Assembly (NCBI RefSeq): GCF_900156745.1
Contig: NZ_LT707065.1
Coordinates: 3,410,001-3,474,000 of the forward strand
Direction of reading: 5' to 3'
Length of the DNA: 64,000 nt
DNA from: Achromobacter sp. MFA1 R4
Lineage (GTDB): Bacteria > Pseudomonadota > Gammaproteobacteria > Burkholderiales > Burkholderiaceae_B
The notes below the pieces were generated by a model. It did no database searches. It was not told the origin of the DNA and saw only the letters and a program-made list of their open reading frames with translations. The number at the start of each line of letters is the position of its first letter. The first letter of the stretch is position 1. Positions 29,831 through 39,245 of the stretch are shown in pieces. The position numbers were made by a program, and so were the translations under genes.

Positions 29831-31285
29831 CTACATGCCGAAGTAGATGCCCTTGGACTGCTGGTACAGGCGCAGCCCGCTCACGCCTTTCTCGCGGCCG
29901 ATGCCGCTCTGCTTGAAGCCGCCGAAGGGCGTGGAGATGGAGAGCTGCTTGTAGGTGTTGATCCACACGCTGCCCGCTTCCAGGCGTTTGGCAACGCGCC
30001 AGGCGCGGCGGTAGTCCGCCGTCCAGATGCCCGAGGCCAGGCCATACGCGCTGTCGTTGGCCTGATCGACCAGGTCGTCCTCGTCCTCGAAGGTCAGCGC
30101 GCACAGCACCGGCCCGAAGATCTCTTCGCGGACCACGTGCGCGTCGCGCGACAGGCCGCCGAGGATGGTGGGGCGGTAGAACGCGCCCGCCGCAAGCGCA
30201 TCGCCGCCGGGCCGTTCTCCGCCCAGCAGGACGTGCGCGCCGTCGCGCCGCGCGGCATCGATCATGCCTTCGATCTTCTCGCGGTGACCAAAGGACGCGA
30301 TCGGCCCCATCTGCGCGCCGTCGGCGTCGGGCAGGTCGACCTTCAGGCGGCTGGCGCGCGCCACGAGCTTTTCGATGAAGGCCTTTGCGATGCTGCGCTG
30401 GACATACAGCCGCGAGCCCGCCACGCAGGACTGTCCGCTGCCTTCGAAGATGCCGCCGATGACGCCTTCAATGGCGGCGTCCTGGTCCGCGTCTTCGAAC
30501 ACAATGTGCGGCGACTTGCCGCCCAGCTCCAGGGCCACGGGCATCAGCTTTTCGGCCGCCGCATGCGCGATCGCGCGGCCGCTGGCGGTGCCGCCCGTGA
30601 ACGACACCATGCGCACGCCGGGGTGTTCGACGAGGCGCCGGCCCACCGTCGCGCCGAGTCCGGTCACGACGTTCAGAATGCCCGGCGGCAGCCCGGCTTC
30701 GAGCGCGATGCGTCCCAGCGCCAGCGCGGGCGACGAGGTGATCTCGGACGGCTTGAGGATCACGGCGTTGCCCGCGGCCAGCGCCGGCGCGACCTTCTGC
30801 GCCTCCATCGTGAGCGGCGAGTTCCACGGCGTGATCGCCACGACGACGCCATACGGGTCGTAATGCGTCATGGACAGGTAATTGCCGCGCGGCGGCGTGA
30901 CTTCCGCGCCCAGCGTCTCGCACACGCCGGCGTAGTAGCGGAAGGTGGCGGCGGCGCTGGCGACCTGGGCCTTGCATTCGGCCCACACCTTGCCGTTCTC
31001 GATCATCTGCAGGCGGGCGAGCAGGGGCGCGTTCTGGTCCATGCCGTCGGCGATGCGGCGCAGGATCGCGGCGCGCTGGTGCGGCAGCATGTCGCGCCAC
31101 GCGGGCTGGCGCTGCGCTTGCCAGGCGGCCTCCACCGCCTGGTCGACCTGGGCCTCGGAGGCCGCGCTGATCAGGTAGTTGCGGGCCCCGGTGGCGGGGT
31201 TGACGGATTCGAACGCGGCGTCTTCCTGCGCGATCCATTCGCCGCCGATCAACATGGATTTAAGGGTTTCCGATGATTCGGACAT
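29831..31285 (-). CDS. NAD(P)-dependent aldehyde dehydrogenase
   Basis: The 484-aa enzyme of the aldehyde dehydrogenase superfamily oxidises an aldehyde to the acid. It shows the general base region ELGGKSPHIVFED and the catalytic cysteine in GSGQSCVAGSR, with the C-terminal IGREKGVSGL element. The ATG at 31285 is preceded by GAGAGGAA; the open frame extends further upstream across the promoter region and that part is not coding. It is first gene of the leftward unit with the HIBADH-like and iclR genes, divergent from operon A. Confidence 0.92.
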   Translation of the reverse strand: MSESSETLKSMLIGGEWIAQEDAAFESVNPATGARNYLISAASEAQVDQAVEAAWQAQRQPAWRDMLPHQRAAILRRIADGMDQNAPLLARLQMIENGKVWAECKAQVASAAATFRYYAGVCETLGAEVTPPRGNYLSMTHYDPYGVVVAITPWNSPLTMEAQKVAPALAAGNAVILKPSEITSSPALALGRIALEAGLPPGILNVVTGLGATVGRRLVEHPGVRMVSFTGGTASGRAIAHAAAEKLMPVALELGGKSPHIVFEDADQDAAIEGVIGGIFEGSGQSCVAGSRLYVQRSIAKAFIEKLVARASRLKVDLPDADGAQMGPIASFGHREKIEGMIDAARRDGAHVLLGGERPGGDALAAGAFYRPTILGGLSRDAHVVREEIFGPVLCALTFEDEDDLVDQANDSAYGLASGIWTADYRRAWRVAKRLEAGSVWINTYKQLSISTPFGGFKQSGIGREKGVSGLRLYQQSKGIYFGM

Positions 31286-31353
31286 GAAGTGTCGTTCCTC
31301 TCTTGATGGGCTCTGTTTCGCCCCGGCGGCAAACGGCCGGGCGCATTTATTCG

Positions 31354-31382
31354 TTGACAGCCTGGGTTTGAAAAAATATAAA
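31354..31382 (+). promoter_or_regulatory. Sigma-70-type promoter of catabolic operon A
   Basis: TTGACA at 31354-31359 and TATAAA at 31377-31382 are separated by 17 bp, a near-consensus promoter in an AT-rich island of an otherwise GC-rich region. Transcription would begin near 31389, about 70 bp before the first Bug gene. Confidence 0.8.
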
Positions 31383-31392
31383 ATAGAATAAG

Positions 31393-31411
31393 CGTTCTGC
31401 CTAATGGAACG
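31393..31411. promoter_or_regulatory. Putative IclR-type operator of operon A
   Basis: The inverted repeat CGTTC-N9-GAACG begins about 10 bp after the -10 box, so a bound protein would block initiation or escape. The same repeat with the same 9-bp spacing is found at the promoter of operon B. The site also lies within the divergent region toward the aldehyde dehydrogenase gene. Confidence 0.65.
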
Positions 31412-31458
31412 ATAAGAATAAACCGAATCTTCAACCGATGACAAGAGGAGACCTACCC

Positions 31459-32427
31459 ATGCAATGCAATTGGCTGCGCGCGCTGGCTTGTGCCGCGACC
31501 CTGTTCGCGGCGACGGCGCACGCCGACACCTATCCCTCGAAACCCGTGACGATGGTCGTGCCCTATCCGGCCGGCGGCGCGACCGACGTGGTCGCGCGCG
31601 CCGTGGCCGAACGCCTCACCCAGTCGTGGGGGCAATCGGTCATCGTCGAAAACCGCGCTGGCGCAGGCACGACGATCGGCGCAAGCTCCGTGGCGCGCTC
31701 GAAGGGCGACGGCTACACGCTGTTCATGACCACGTCCGCGCACACGATCAGCGGTCATCTGTACAACAAGCTGAGCTACGACCCGGTCAAGGATTTCGCG
31801 CCGATCACGCTGGTCACCAAGGTGCCTTTGGTGCTGGTGGTCAACCCCGCCGTTCCGGCGAAGACCTTGCCGGAATTTCTGGCCTACCTGAAGCAGAACG
31901 GCGGCTCGGTGAACTTCGCCTCGCCCGGCAACGGCACGGCGCAGCACCTGAGCGGCGAGCTCTTCAAGATCGCCACGCAATCGGGCATCACCCACGTGCC
32001 GTACCGCGGCGACGCGCCCGCCTTCACGGATCTCGCGGGCGGACAGGTGCAGATGATGCTGGCCACCATCACGTCGGCGCTGCCGCTGATCGAATCCGGC
32101 AAGCTGCGCGCGCTGGCCGTCGCCAACGGCAAGCGGGTGCAGGCGCTGCGCAACGTGCCCACGTTCGCCGAAGCCGGCATGCCGGGATTCGAGGCCGCGA
32201 CGTGGTTCGGCCTGCTGGCGCCGGCGTCGATCCCGCAGGAACAGGCGCAGCGCATCTATGAAGACGTGTCCCGGATCGTCGCCACGCCGGACATGCAGAA
32301 GCGCCTCGAAGGGCTGGGCGGAGAAGTCGTGAACAGCACACCCAAGGCGTTCGCCGCGTTCATGAACCAGGAAGAGGAGAAATGGGGCCAGGCCGTCAAG
32401 GCTTCCGGCGCCGTCGCAGCGCAGTAG
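31459..32427 (+). CDS. Bug-type (TctC family) periplasmic binding protein 1
   Basis: The 322-aa product has a signal peptide (about 1-22, ending AHA) followed by YPSKPVTMVVPYPAGG, the classic start of a mature Bug protein. It ends with the family C-terminal helices. Bug proteins bind organic acids for tripartite tricarboxylate transporters. No TctA or TctB gene is nearby, so it is an orphan binding protein. I chose the ATG at 31459, which has AGAGGAGA upstream, over an ATG at 31438. It leads operon A. Confidence 0.92.
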   Translation: MQCNWLRALACAATLFAATAHADTYPSKPVTMVVPYPAGGATDVVARAVAERLTQSWGQSVIVENRAGAGTTIGASSVARSKGDGYTLFMTTSAHTISGHLYNKLSYDPVKDFAPITLVTKVPLVLVVNPAVPAKTLPEFLAYLKQNGGSVNFASPGNGTAQHLSGELFKIATQSGITHVPYRGDAPAFTDLAGGQVQMMLATITSALPLIESGKLRALAVANGKRVQALRNVPTFAEAGMPGFEAATWFGLLAPASIPQEQAQRIYEDVSRIVATPDMQKRLEGLGGEVVNSTPKAFAAFMNQEEEKWGQAVKASGAVAAQ

Positions 32428-32502
32428 ACACCCACGCAATCCGCAGCCACGCGCCTATGCAGCGCCCGGCGCGGATCCATGCAGACACGGAGGAGACACA
32501 TC

Positions 32503-33483
32503 ATGGCAGTTGCAAAATGGCTGGCAGCAGGCGCGCTCGCGTGGTGCGCCGCATTACCCGCGGCGTCCGGCGCCGCCGAATATCCCAATGCCCCGGTCAA
32601 GTTCGTCGTGGGCTTCAGCCCCGGCAGCACGATCGATCTGGTGGCGCGCATCGTCGGCGATGCGCTGTCCACGCGCATGGGGCAGACATTCGTGGTGGAA
32701 AACCGGACCGGCGCGAACGGCATGATCGCCGCGCGCATGGTGGCGCAGGCCAAGCCCGACGGCTACACCATCCTGGTCAGCAATTCCAGCTCTATCACCG
32801 TCAATCCTTTGCTCTACAAGGACCTGCAGTACCACCCGCTGAAGGATTTCGAGCCGATCACCACGGTGGTCTCGGTGCCCTTCATCCTCACCATCAACGC
32901 CGAGAATCCGCGGGTGGCAGGGGTCGATGACGTCAAGTCGCTGGTCGAACTGGCGCGGCGCAATCCCAACACCGTCAGCTACGGTTCCGCCGGCAACGGC
33001 AACCTGATGCACCTGGCGGGCGCCCAGCTCGCCACGATGTCGAATGTGCAGATGCTGCATGTCCCCTACCGGGGCGCGGCGCCGATGGAGGCGGGCCTGC
33101 TGTCCCGGGAGGTCGATTTTGGCTTCGACACGCTGTCGGGCGTGCCGCTCATCAAGTCGGGAAAATTGAAGGCGCTGGCGGTCTCCACCGCGCAGCGCTG
33201 GCATGACCTGCCCGACGTGCCCGCTGTGGCCGAGTTGGGTTATCCGGAGTTCGACATTTCGTTCTGGGTGGGCGTGTTTGCGCCGGTGGGCACGCCGCCG
33301 GCCATCGTGGAGCGGCTGAACCGGGAGATCGCCTCGGTCGCCAAGGACCCCGCCGTGCGAGCGCGGCTGGCGGCGCAGGGCAATCCGTCGACGCAATCGC
33401 CCAAGGAATTCCGGCAGAAGATCGCCGACGAGCTCAAGCAGAACGAATCGCTCATCAAGCGCGCAAACATCACGATCGACTGA
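32503..33483 (+). CDS. Bug-type (TctC family) periplasmic binding protein 2
   Basis: The 326-aa protein has a signal peptide (about 1-25) and the mature start EYPNAPVKFVVGFSPGS, typical of Bug proteins. It is a second, clearly different paralogue next to the first, suggesting two ligands or a sensing role. The ATG at 32503 is preceded by GGAGGAGA; an in-frame ATG eight codons upstream is less likely. It is followed by the carboxylase genes. Confidence 0.92.
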   Translation: MAVAKWLAAGALAWCAALPAASGAAEYPNAPVKFVVGFSPGSTIDLVARIVGDALSTRMGQTFVVENRTGANGMIAARMVAQAKPDGYTILVSNSSSITVNPLLYKDLQYHPLKDFEPITTVVSVPFILTINAENPRVAGVDDVKSLVELARRNPNTVSYGSAGNGNLMHLAGAQLATMSNVQMLHVPYRGAAPMEAGLLSREVDFGFDTLSGVPLIKSGKLKALAVSTAQRWHDLPDVPAVAELGYPEFDISFWVGVFAPVGTPPAIVERLNREIASVAKDPAVRARLAAQGNPSTQSPKEFRQKIADELKQNESLIKRANITID

Positions 33484-33527
33484 CCGGCGCGCGGACCGCG
33501 TCGGCAACTGGCAGGAAGGAGCACAAG

Positions 33528-35072
33528 GTGTCCTGGGAAAAAGAACTGCGGGAACTGGCGTCGCGCAAGGAGTTGGCGGCGCGCATGGGGGGCGAGGCGA
33601 AGGTGCGCCGGCATCGCGAGGGCGGCAAGCTGCCGGTGCGCGAACGTATCGGCAGGATGGTCGATCCGGAATCGTTCCGGGAAGTGGGGGCGCTGGCGGG
33701 CAGCGGGGAATATGACGCCGAAGGTCGCCTGACGGACTTTACGCCGTCTAACCTGCTGATTGGCCGGGCCAAGGTCGATGGCCGCCCGGTGGTCGTCGCG
33801 GCCGATGACTTCACCGTGCGTGGCGGCGCCAACGATGGCGCCGTCGGCGACAAGCTGGTCGAATCCGAGCGCATGGCGCAGGACCTGCGCCTGCCGCTCA
33901 TCCGGCTGGTCGACGGCACGGGCGGAGGGGGCTCGGTGCGCAGCATCGAGATCAAGGGTCACACCCTGCTGCCTAAGCTGCGCATGTGGCCGCTGATGGC
34001 GCAAAACCTCGCGACCGTGCCTGTCGCGTCGCTCGCGCTGGGCTCGGTGGCCGGCCTGGGTGCGGCGCGGGTGGCGGCCAGCCACTATTCGGTCATGGTG
34101 CGCGACACCTCGCAGCTCTTCATCGCGGGACCGCCCGTCGTCGCCCGCATCGGCCAGAACCTGGACAAGAACGAGCTGGGCGGGAGCGATATCCATACCC
34201 GCAACGGCGTAGTGGACGACGAGGCCGATTCCGAAGAGGCCGCCTTCGCGATGGTCCGGCGCTTCCTGTCCTACCTGCCGCGCTCGGTGCACGAACTGCC
34301 GCCGCGCGCCGCCGAGTCCGGCCAGGCGGGCGCGCAAGACTGGCTGCGTGCGGCCATCCCCACCGACCCACGCGCGGTCTACAAGATGCGGCCCATCGTC
34401 GAGGCGCTGGTCGACGCAGGCTCTTTCATGGAGATCGGCAGGCGCTGGGGGCGCGCCGTCATTACCGGCCTGGCGCGCATCGACGGCTGGCCGGTGGCCG
34501 TGTTCGGGAGCGATCCCTATCACTACGGCGGTGGCTGGGACGGGCCGGCGGCCGAGAAATTCACCCGTCTGCTGGACCTGGCCGAGACCTTTCATCTGCC
34601 GGTCGTGAACCTGGTCGACGTGCCCGGATTCCAGATCGGGCTCAGTGCCGAAAAGGCCGGCGCCATGCGCTACGGCGTGCGCGCGCTGACGGCTGTCGCG
34701 CAATCCACGGTGCCATGGTGCTCGATCATTGTGCGCAAGGCATTCGGCGTGGCGGCGGGCGGACACCAGAGTGCGGGCCGCTTCAATTTCCGCTACGCGT
34801 GGCCATCGGCCCAGTGGGGCTCGTTGCCGGTCGAGGGTGGGCTGGAGGTCGCGTACAAGGCCGAGATCGAAGCCGCCGAGGATCCCCAGGCCAAGATGCG
34901 CGAAATCGAAGCGCGCGTGCGCAGCCTGACCTCGCCGTTCCGCAGCGCCGAAGCCTTCGTCGTGGAAGACATCATCGATCCCGCCGCGACCCGCCAGGTG
35001 CTGGAGGAATTCGTGGAACTGGTGGCGCCGCTGCGCGAACCCGGCCCGCGCGCCTTCGGCTACCGTCCGTGA
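33528..35072 (+). CDS. Acyl-CoA carboxylase, carboxyltransferase subunit
   Basis: The 514-aa protein matches the carboxyltransferase (beta) subunit of propionyl-, methylcrotonyl- and geranyl-CoA carboxylases, with both crotonase-like halves: N-terminal GRAKVDGRPVVVAADDFTVRGG and C-terminal VDVPGFQIGLSAEKAG. It transfers carboxybiotin CO2 to an acyl-CoA. The GTG start at 33528 has AAGGAG upstream. Biotin carboxylase and a carrier protein follow directly. Which acyl-CoA is used is unknown. Confidence 0.9.
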   Translation: MSWEKELRELASRKELAARMGGEAKVRRHREGGKLPVRERIGRMVDPESFREVGALAGSGEYDAEGRLTDFTPSNLLIGRAKVDGRPVVVAADDFTVRGGANDGAVGDKLVESERMAQDLRLPLIRLVDGTGGGGSVRSIEIKGHTLLPKLRMWPLMAQNLATVPVASLALGSVAGLGAARVAASHYSVMVRDTSQLFIAGPPVVARIGQNLDKNELGGSDIHTRNGVVDDEADSEEAAFAMVRRFLSYLPRSVHELPPRAAESGQAGAQDWLRAAIPTDPRAVYKMRPIVEALVDAGSFMEIGRRWGRAVITGLARIDGWPVAVFGSDPYHYGGGWDGPAAEKFTRLLDLAETFHLPVVNLVDVPGFQIGLSAEKAGAMRYGVRALTAVAQSTVPWCSIIVRKAFGVAAGGHQSAGRFNFRYAWPSAQWGSLPVEGGLEVAYKAEIEAAEDPQAKMREIEARVRSLTSPFRSAEAFVVEDIIDPAATRQVLEEFVELVAPLREPGPRAFGYRP

Positions 35073-35092
35073 CGCCTCGCCAGGAGCCCAAC

Positions 35093-36448
35093 ATGAAACG
35101 AGTCATCGTGGCCAACCGGGGCGCCGTCGCCCGCCGCGTCATCCGCGCCTTGCGCGCGCTCGGCATCGAGTCGGTCGCGGTCCATGCCGAGGCCGATCGC
35201 GACATGCCCTACCTGTCCGAAGCGGACCTGGCCGTGCCGATCGGGCCATCGCCCGCGGTGCAGAGCTACCTGAACCAGGAGACCTTGTTGCGCGTCGCGC
35301 GCGAAACTGGCGCGGACGGCCTGCACCCGGGATATGGCTTCCTCTCCGAGAACGCGGCGTTCGCCGAGGCCGTGGAGCAGGCGGGCCTGATCTTCGTGGG
35401 CCCGTCGCCGCGCTGGATCCGCATGCTCGGGCACAAGACCCAGGCGCGCGACGCGATGCGCGCGCTGGGCATGCCGATGGCGCCCAGCAGCGCGGTGCTG
35501 GGCGATGACCTCGCGGCGCTGCGCCAGGCCGCCGGAGACCTGGGGTACCCGGTGCTGATCAAGCCGGCTTCGGGCGGCGGCGGGATCGGCATGATCCCGT
35601 TGCAGGGGCCGCAGGATGCCGAAGCGCAGTGGGCGCGCGCGCGGCAGATTTCAGAACGCAGCTTCGGCGGCGGCTCCGATCTTTACCTGGAAAAACTGCT
35701 GCGCAACCCGCGCCACGTCGAATTCCAGTTCCTGGCTGACCGCCACGGGCAGGTGCGCTGCCTGTACGAGCGCGACTGCTCCACGCAGCGCCGCCACCAG
35801 AAGGTGCTGGAGGAGGCGCCCGCGCCCGGGTTGCCACGTGCGGCGCTCAAGGAGATGGGCGCGCGGCTGGAAGCCATGCTGGCGGGCATGGGGTACGACG
35901 TGATCGGCACGGTGGAGATGCTGTATACGCCCGAATCGGGCTTCTCCTTCCTGGAGATCAACACCCGCCTGCAGGTCGAGCACGCCGTGACCGAAGCCGT
36001 GACGGGCGTGGACATCGTGGCCGCGCAGTTGAGGCTGGCGGCCGGCGACCGCATGCAGGACGTGCTGCCGCAGGTCCCGCCACTGGACGGACACGCCGTC
36101 GAGGCACGCGTCTACGCCGAGGATCCGGTGCGATTCCTGCCTTCGCCCGGCCTGTTGCGGGTGTTCCAGCCGCCCGCGATGCCTGGCGTGCGTGTCGAAA
36201 CGGGCTACGCCGAAGGCTGCCGTGTGTCGAGCCACTACGACCCGATGCTGGCCAAAGTGATCGCGCATGCCGCCACTCGCGAGCAGGCGCTCGATCTGCT
36301 GAGGTCGGCGCTGGCGCAGTTCCGCGTGGAAGGCGTCAAGACCAACATTCCGTTCGTGCTCCGGGTGGTCGAGGACCCGGAGTTCCGCGCCGGGCGGGTC
36401 AGCACCGGCATGGCGGAGCGCATTCTCGCCGAGGCGCAGCCCGCCTAG
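35093..36448 (+). CDS. Biotin carboxylase subunit of the acyl-CoA carboxylase
   Basis: The 451-aa ATP-grasp enzyme carboxylates biotin using bicarbonate and ATP. Family motifs are KRVIVANRGAVARRV at the N-terminus, the glycine-rich loop KPASGGGGIGMI near 160-170 and INTRLQVEHAVTE near 285-297. The ATG at 35093 is preceded by AGGAG; the frame is open far upstream but that overlaps the carboxyltransferase gene. Unlike the MccA, PccA or AtuF types, it has no C-terminal biotin carrier domain; this is supplied by the next gene. Confidence 0.92.
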   Translation: MKRVIVANRGAVARRVIRALRALGIESVAVHAEADRDMPYLSEADLAVPIGPSPAVQSYLNQETLLRVARETGADGLHPGYGFLSENAAFAEAVEQAGLIFVGPSPRWIRMLGHKTQARDAMRALGMPMAPSSAVLGDDLAALRQAAGDLGYPVLIKPASGGGGIGMIPLQGPQDAEAQWARARQISERSFGGGSDLYLEKLLRNPRHVEFQFLADRHGQVRCLYERDCSTQRRHQKVLEEAPAPGLPRAALKEMGARLEAMLAGMGYDVIGTVEMLYTPESGFSFLEINTRLQVEHAVTEAVTGVDIVAAQLRLAAGDRMQDVLPQVPPLDGHAVEARVYAEDPVRFLPSPGLLRVFQPPAMPGVRVETGYAEGCRVSSHYDPMLAKVIAHAATREQALDLLRSALAQFRVEGVKTNIPFVLRVVEDPEFRAGRVSTGMAERILAEAQPA

Positions 36449-36489
36449 GCCGTTCGCAGGTTCAAACCGACAACTATCAGGAGCAGACA

Positions 36490-36702
36490 ATGTTCAAAGT
36501 GGAAACCCCCGTGGTCGGCCGCGTGGTCGCCGTCACCGTCAGCCCGGGCCAGCGCGTCGAGGCGGGCGACAGCGTGGCCAAGGTCGAATCGATGAAGATG
36601 GAAATTCCCGTGGAGGCGGAACGCGCGGGCGTCGTGGCGCGCGTACTCGTCGGCGAGGGCGACGAGGTGGACGAAGGCCAGGTCGTGGTCGAGCTGGAGT
36701 GA
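36490..36702 (+). CDS. Stand-alone biotinyl carrier protein (70 aa)
   Basis: This minimal biotinyl-lipoyl domain carries the biotinylation site ESMKMEIP with Lys36. It has no extra N-terminal linker, so it is only the swinging-domain part of a carboxylase. An AGGAG ribosome-binding site lies upstream. It lies 41 bp after the biotin carboxylase gene and 7 bp before the bifunctional hydratase/dehydrogenase gene, so the carboxylase consists of three separate polypeptides. Confidence 0.92.
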   Translation: MFKVETPVVGRVVAVTVSPGQRVEAGDSVAKVESMKMEIPVEAERAGVVARVLVGEGDEVDEGQVVVELE

Positions 36703-36709
36703 GACCGCC

Positions 36710-38797
36710 ATGCTGATCCATACGGAACGGATGGAAGGAGGGCGCGTCGCATTGCTGGCGCTGCGCAATCCGCCGGTCAACAGCATGAGCGCGGCGCTGC
36801 GCGCCGAACTGCATGCGGCGATCGACGCCGCGCTGGCCAACGACACGGTAAGCGCCCTGGTGCTGGCGGGTGACGGCGACTTTTTTTGCTGCGGCGCCGA
36901 GATCCGTGAATTCAACACGCCACTGTCGACGCGCGAACCGACGCTGCGGTCCGTCATCGCCCGGATTGAGGAAGCCGGCAAGCCCGTGGTGGCGGCCATC
37001 CACGGCGCGGCGCTGGGCGGAGGCCTGGAGCTGGCGCTGGGCTGCCATTACCGCGTCGCGCTTGCCGGCGCGTCGCTGGGCCTGCCCGAAGTGAAGCTGG
37101 GCGTGCTGCCCGGCGCGGGCGGCACGCAGCGCCTGCCACGCATTGTGGGCGTCGAGCGGGCGCTGTCGATGATCTGCGGCGGCGATCCCGTCGACGCCAG
37201 CCTGGCTCGGGACTGGGGACTGGTCGACGAAGTCTATGCGGACGGCCTCAGAACGCGGGCGGCGGCCTATGCGCTGGCGATCGCCGACGCGCCGCTGGCC
37301 GATCGCAACGTGGGTGCGCGGCCAGTACCGGCGCCCGCCGACCCCGGCGTCTATGAACGCGCCCGGCAGGAGGCTGCGCGGCGCTACCGCGGTTGCGTGG
37401 CGCCGCTCGCCTGCGTGGACTGCGTGGAATACGCCACTCGGGCCCCGCTGGGCGACGGGCTCGCTTTCGAGCGCGAGCGCTTCCTGGAGTTGGTCAACGG
37501 CAGCCAGTCCAAGGCGCAGCGCCACCTGTTCTTCGCCGAGCGCGCCGCGGTCAAGCTGCCGGCTGAATGGCGCGCGGCGGCGCCCATCGCCTCGGTGGGG
37601 GTGGTCGGCGCGGGCACGATGGGCGGCGGCATCGCCATGAGCCTGTCCAATGCGGGGTTCGACGTGGTGCTGGTCGAGCGCGAGGCGCAGGCGCTGGAGC
37701 GCGGCTGGTCGGTGATTGCGAAGAACTACGCCGCTACGGCGGCCAAGGGCAATCTGACCGCCGCGCAGGTCGCGGAACGTCAGGCGCGTATCCGCCCCAG
37801 CCTGGACATGGAAGACCTGCGCGACGTCGACCTGGTGATCGAGGCCGCGTTCGAGGACATGGGCGTCAAGCGCCAGATATTCCAGCTGCTGGCCCGCGTC
37901 TGCAAGCCAGGCGCGATCCTCGCGTCGAACACGTCGCGGTTGGATATCGACGAAATCGCCGGGTTCACCGACCGTCCTGCCCAGGTACTGGGCATGCACT
38001 TCTTCAGTCCCGCGAACGTCATGCGGCTGCTGGAAGTGGTGAAGGGCCGCGAAACCGATGGCAACGTCGTCGCTGCCGTGTTTCGTCTCGCGCGCAGGAT
38101 GGGCAAGCTGCCCGTGCTGGTAGGGGTGTGCGACGGGTTCGTCGGCAACCGCATGGTCAGTCCCTACACGCGCGAGGCGCACTTCCTGCTGGAGGAGGGC
38201 GCGACGCCGGCGCAGGTGGACGGCGCGCTGCAACGCTTCGGCCTGGCGATGGGGCCGCTGCGCATGGCCGACATGGCGGGGCTGGACATCAGTTGGGCGT
38301 TTCGCAAGCGCACGGCGCCCACCCGGCCGGCCCATGTCCGCTACTCGCGCGTGGCCGACCGCCTCTGCGAGCAGGGGCGCTTGGGGCAAAAGACCGGCGG
38401 CGGCTTCTACCGCTATGAGGCAGGCAGTCGCGCGCCGCTGGAAGATCCGGACGTGCTGGCGCTGATCGAGACCTGCGCGCGCGAAGACGGCGTCGCGCGC
38501 CGCGCGATCTCCGACGAGGAAATCGTGCAGCGCACGATGTATGCGCTGGTCAACGAAGCCGCGCGCATCCTGGACGAGGGCATCGCGCGCCGCGCGTCGG
38601 ACATCGACGTCATCTACGTCAACGGCTACGGCTTTCCCGTGCACCGTGGCGGGCCGTTGTTCTATGCCGACCAGCAGGGACTGCCGCAGGTGCTGGCGAC
38701 GATCCGGCGCTTTCACGCCGAACATGGCGAACTCTGGCGCCCCGCGCCTTTGCTCGAACGGTTGGTCGCGCAGGGGCGCACCTTCGCGGAATTGTGA
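36710..38797 (+). CDS. Bifunctional enoyl-CoA hydratase / 3-hydroxyacyl-CoA dehydrogenase (FadB/FadJ-like)
   Basis: The 695-aa protein has an N-terminal crotonase domain (about 1-190; oxyanion loop [12 protein letters not shown], second motif [14 protein letters not shown]). An NAD-binding domain follows (about 293-475; [14 protein letters not shown], catalytic HFFSPA near 430), with C-terminal dehydrogenase domains to about 690. It would hydrate an enoyl-CoA and oxidise the 3-hydroxyacyl-CoA. It starts 7 bp after the carrier gene in operon A. It is similar in size to the ~700-aa FadJ-like proteins of betaproteobacteria. Confidence 0.92.
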   Translation: MLIHTERMEGGRVALLALRNPPVNSMSAALRAELHAAIDAALANDTVSALVLAGDGDFFCCGAEIREFNTPLSTREPTLRSVIARIEEAGKPVVAAIHGAALGGGLELALGCHYRVALAGASLGLPEVKLGVLPGAGGTQRLPRIVGVERALSMICGGDPVDASLARDWGLVDEVYADGLRTRAAAYALAIADAPLADRNVGARPVPAPADPGVYERARQEAARRYRGCVAPLACVDCVEYATRAPLGDGLAFERERFLELVNGSQSKAQRHLFFAERAAVKLPAEWRAAAPIASVGVVGAGTMGGGIAMSLSNAGFDVVLVEREAQALERGWSVIAKNYAATAAKGNLTAAQVAERQARIRPSLDMEDLRDVDLVIEAAFEDMGVKRQIFQLLARVCKPGAILASNTSRLDIDEIAGFTDRPAQVLGMHFFSPANVMRLLEVVKGRETDGNVVAAVFRLARRMGKLPVLVGVCDGFVGNRMVSPYTREAHFLLEEGATPAQVDGALQRFGLAMGPLRMADMAGLDISWAFRKRTAPTRPAHVRYSRVADRLCEQGRLGQKTGGGFYRYEAGSRAPLEDPDVLALIETCAREDGVARRAISDEEIVQRTMYALVNEAARILDEGIARRASDIDVIYVNGYGFPVHRGGPLFYADQQGLPQVLATIRRFHAEHGELWRPAPLLERLVAQGRTFAEL

Positions 38798-38846
38798 TGG
38801 ACAAGGGGCGTTGACGCGCCCCGCAAAAGAATCAGGAGACCAGGAA

Positions 38847-39245
38847 ATGCAGAGGGAACAGGCGGGCGCCGCGCCACGCGGGCCGCAGGAACAGTATTTT
38901 TCGAAGCTGGCCGAAGGCCATTTCCAGATCCAGCGCTGCACGGCTTGCGGCGCGCATCAGTTCTTTCCGCGCGTCCTGTGCATGCATTGCGGCGCGCAGG
39001 ACCTGGCGTGGACCGAGCCATCGGGCGCCGGCACGGTCTATTCGTTCAGCATTGTGCGGCGCAAGCCTGAGTCGGGCGGCGACTACAACGTGGCGCTGGT
39101 CGACCTGCAGGAAGGAGTGCGGATGATGAGCCGCGTCGACGGCGTCGCGCTGGACAGCCTGCGGATCGGCATGCCGGTCCGGGCACGCGTGCTGCGCGGC
39201 GAGGGTCAGCCGCTGGTCGTGTTCGTTCCCGCGGAGGACGCATGA
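38847..39245 (+). CDS. DUF35 zinc-ribbon/OB-fold protein, partner of the thiolase-like protein
   Basis: This 132-aa protein has the DUF35 layout: an N-terminal helix (EQYFSKLAEGHFQIQRC), a rubredoxin-like zinc ribbon with CTAC and CMHC, then an OB fold (GTVYSFSIVRR). DUF35 proteins typically bind acyl-CoA and pair with thiolase-like subunits, as in the steroid aldolase Ltp2-ChsH2. I chose the ATG at 38847, after CAGGAGACCAGG. It overlaps the thiolase-like gene by 4 bp (ATGA), supporting a complex. Confidence 0.88.
   Translation: MQREQAGAAPRGPQEQYFSKLAEGHFQIQRCTACGAHQFFPRVLCMHCGAQDLAWTEPSGAGTVYSFSIVRRKPESGGDYNVALVDLQEGVRMMSRVDGVALDSLRIGMPVRARVLRGEGQPLVVFVPAEDA

Noticed and set aside
33986-35092. 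Upstream open frame in phase with the biotin carboxylase gene
   Set aside because: It overlaps the well-supported carboxyltransferase gene and has no domain; biotin carboxylase homology begins exactly at the ATG at 35093.
36539-38941. 800-codon minus-strand open frame antisense to the bifunctional hydratase/dehydrogenase
   Set aside because: Same shadow composition; the plus-strand frame has clear crotonase and dehydrogenase motifs.
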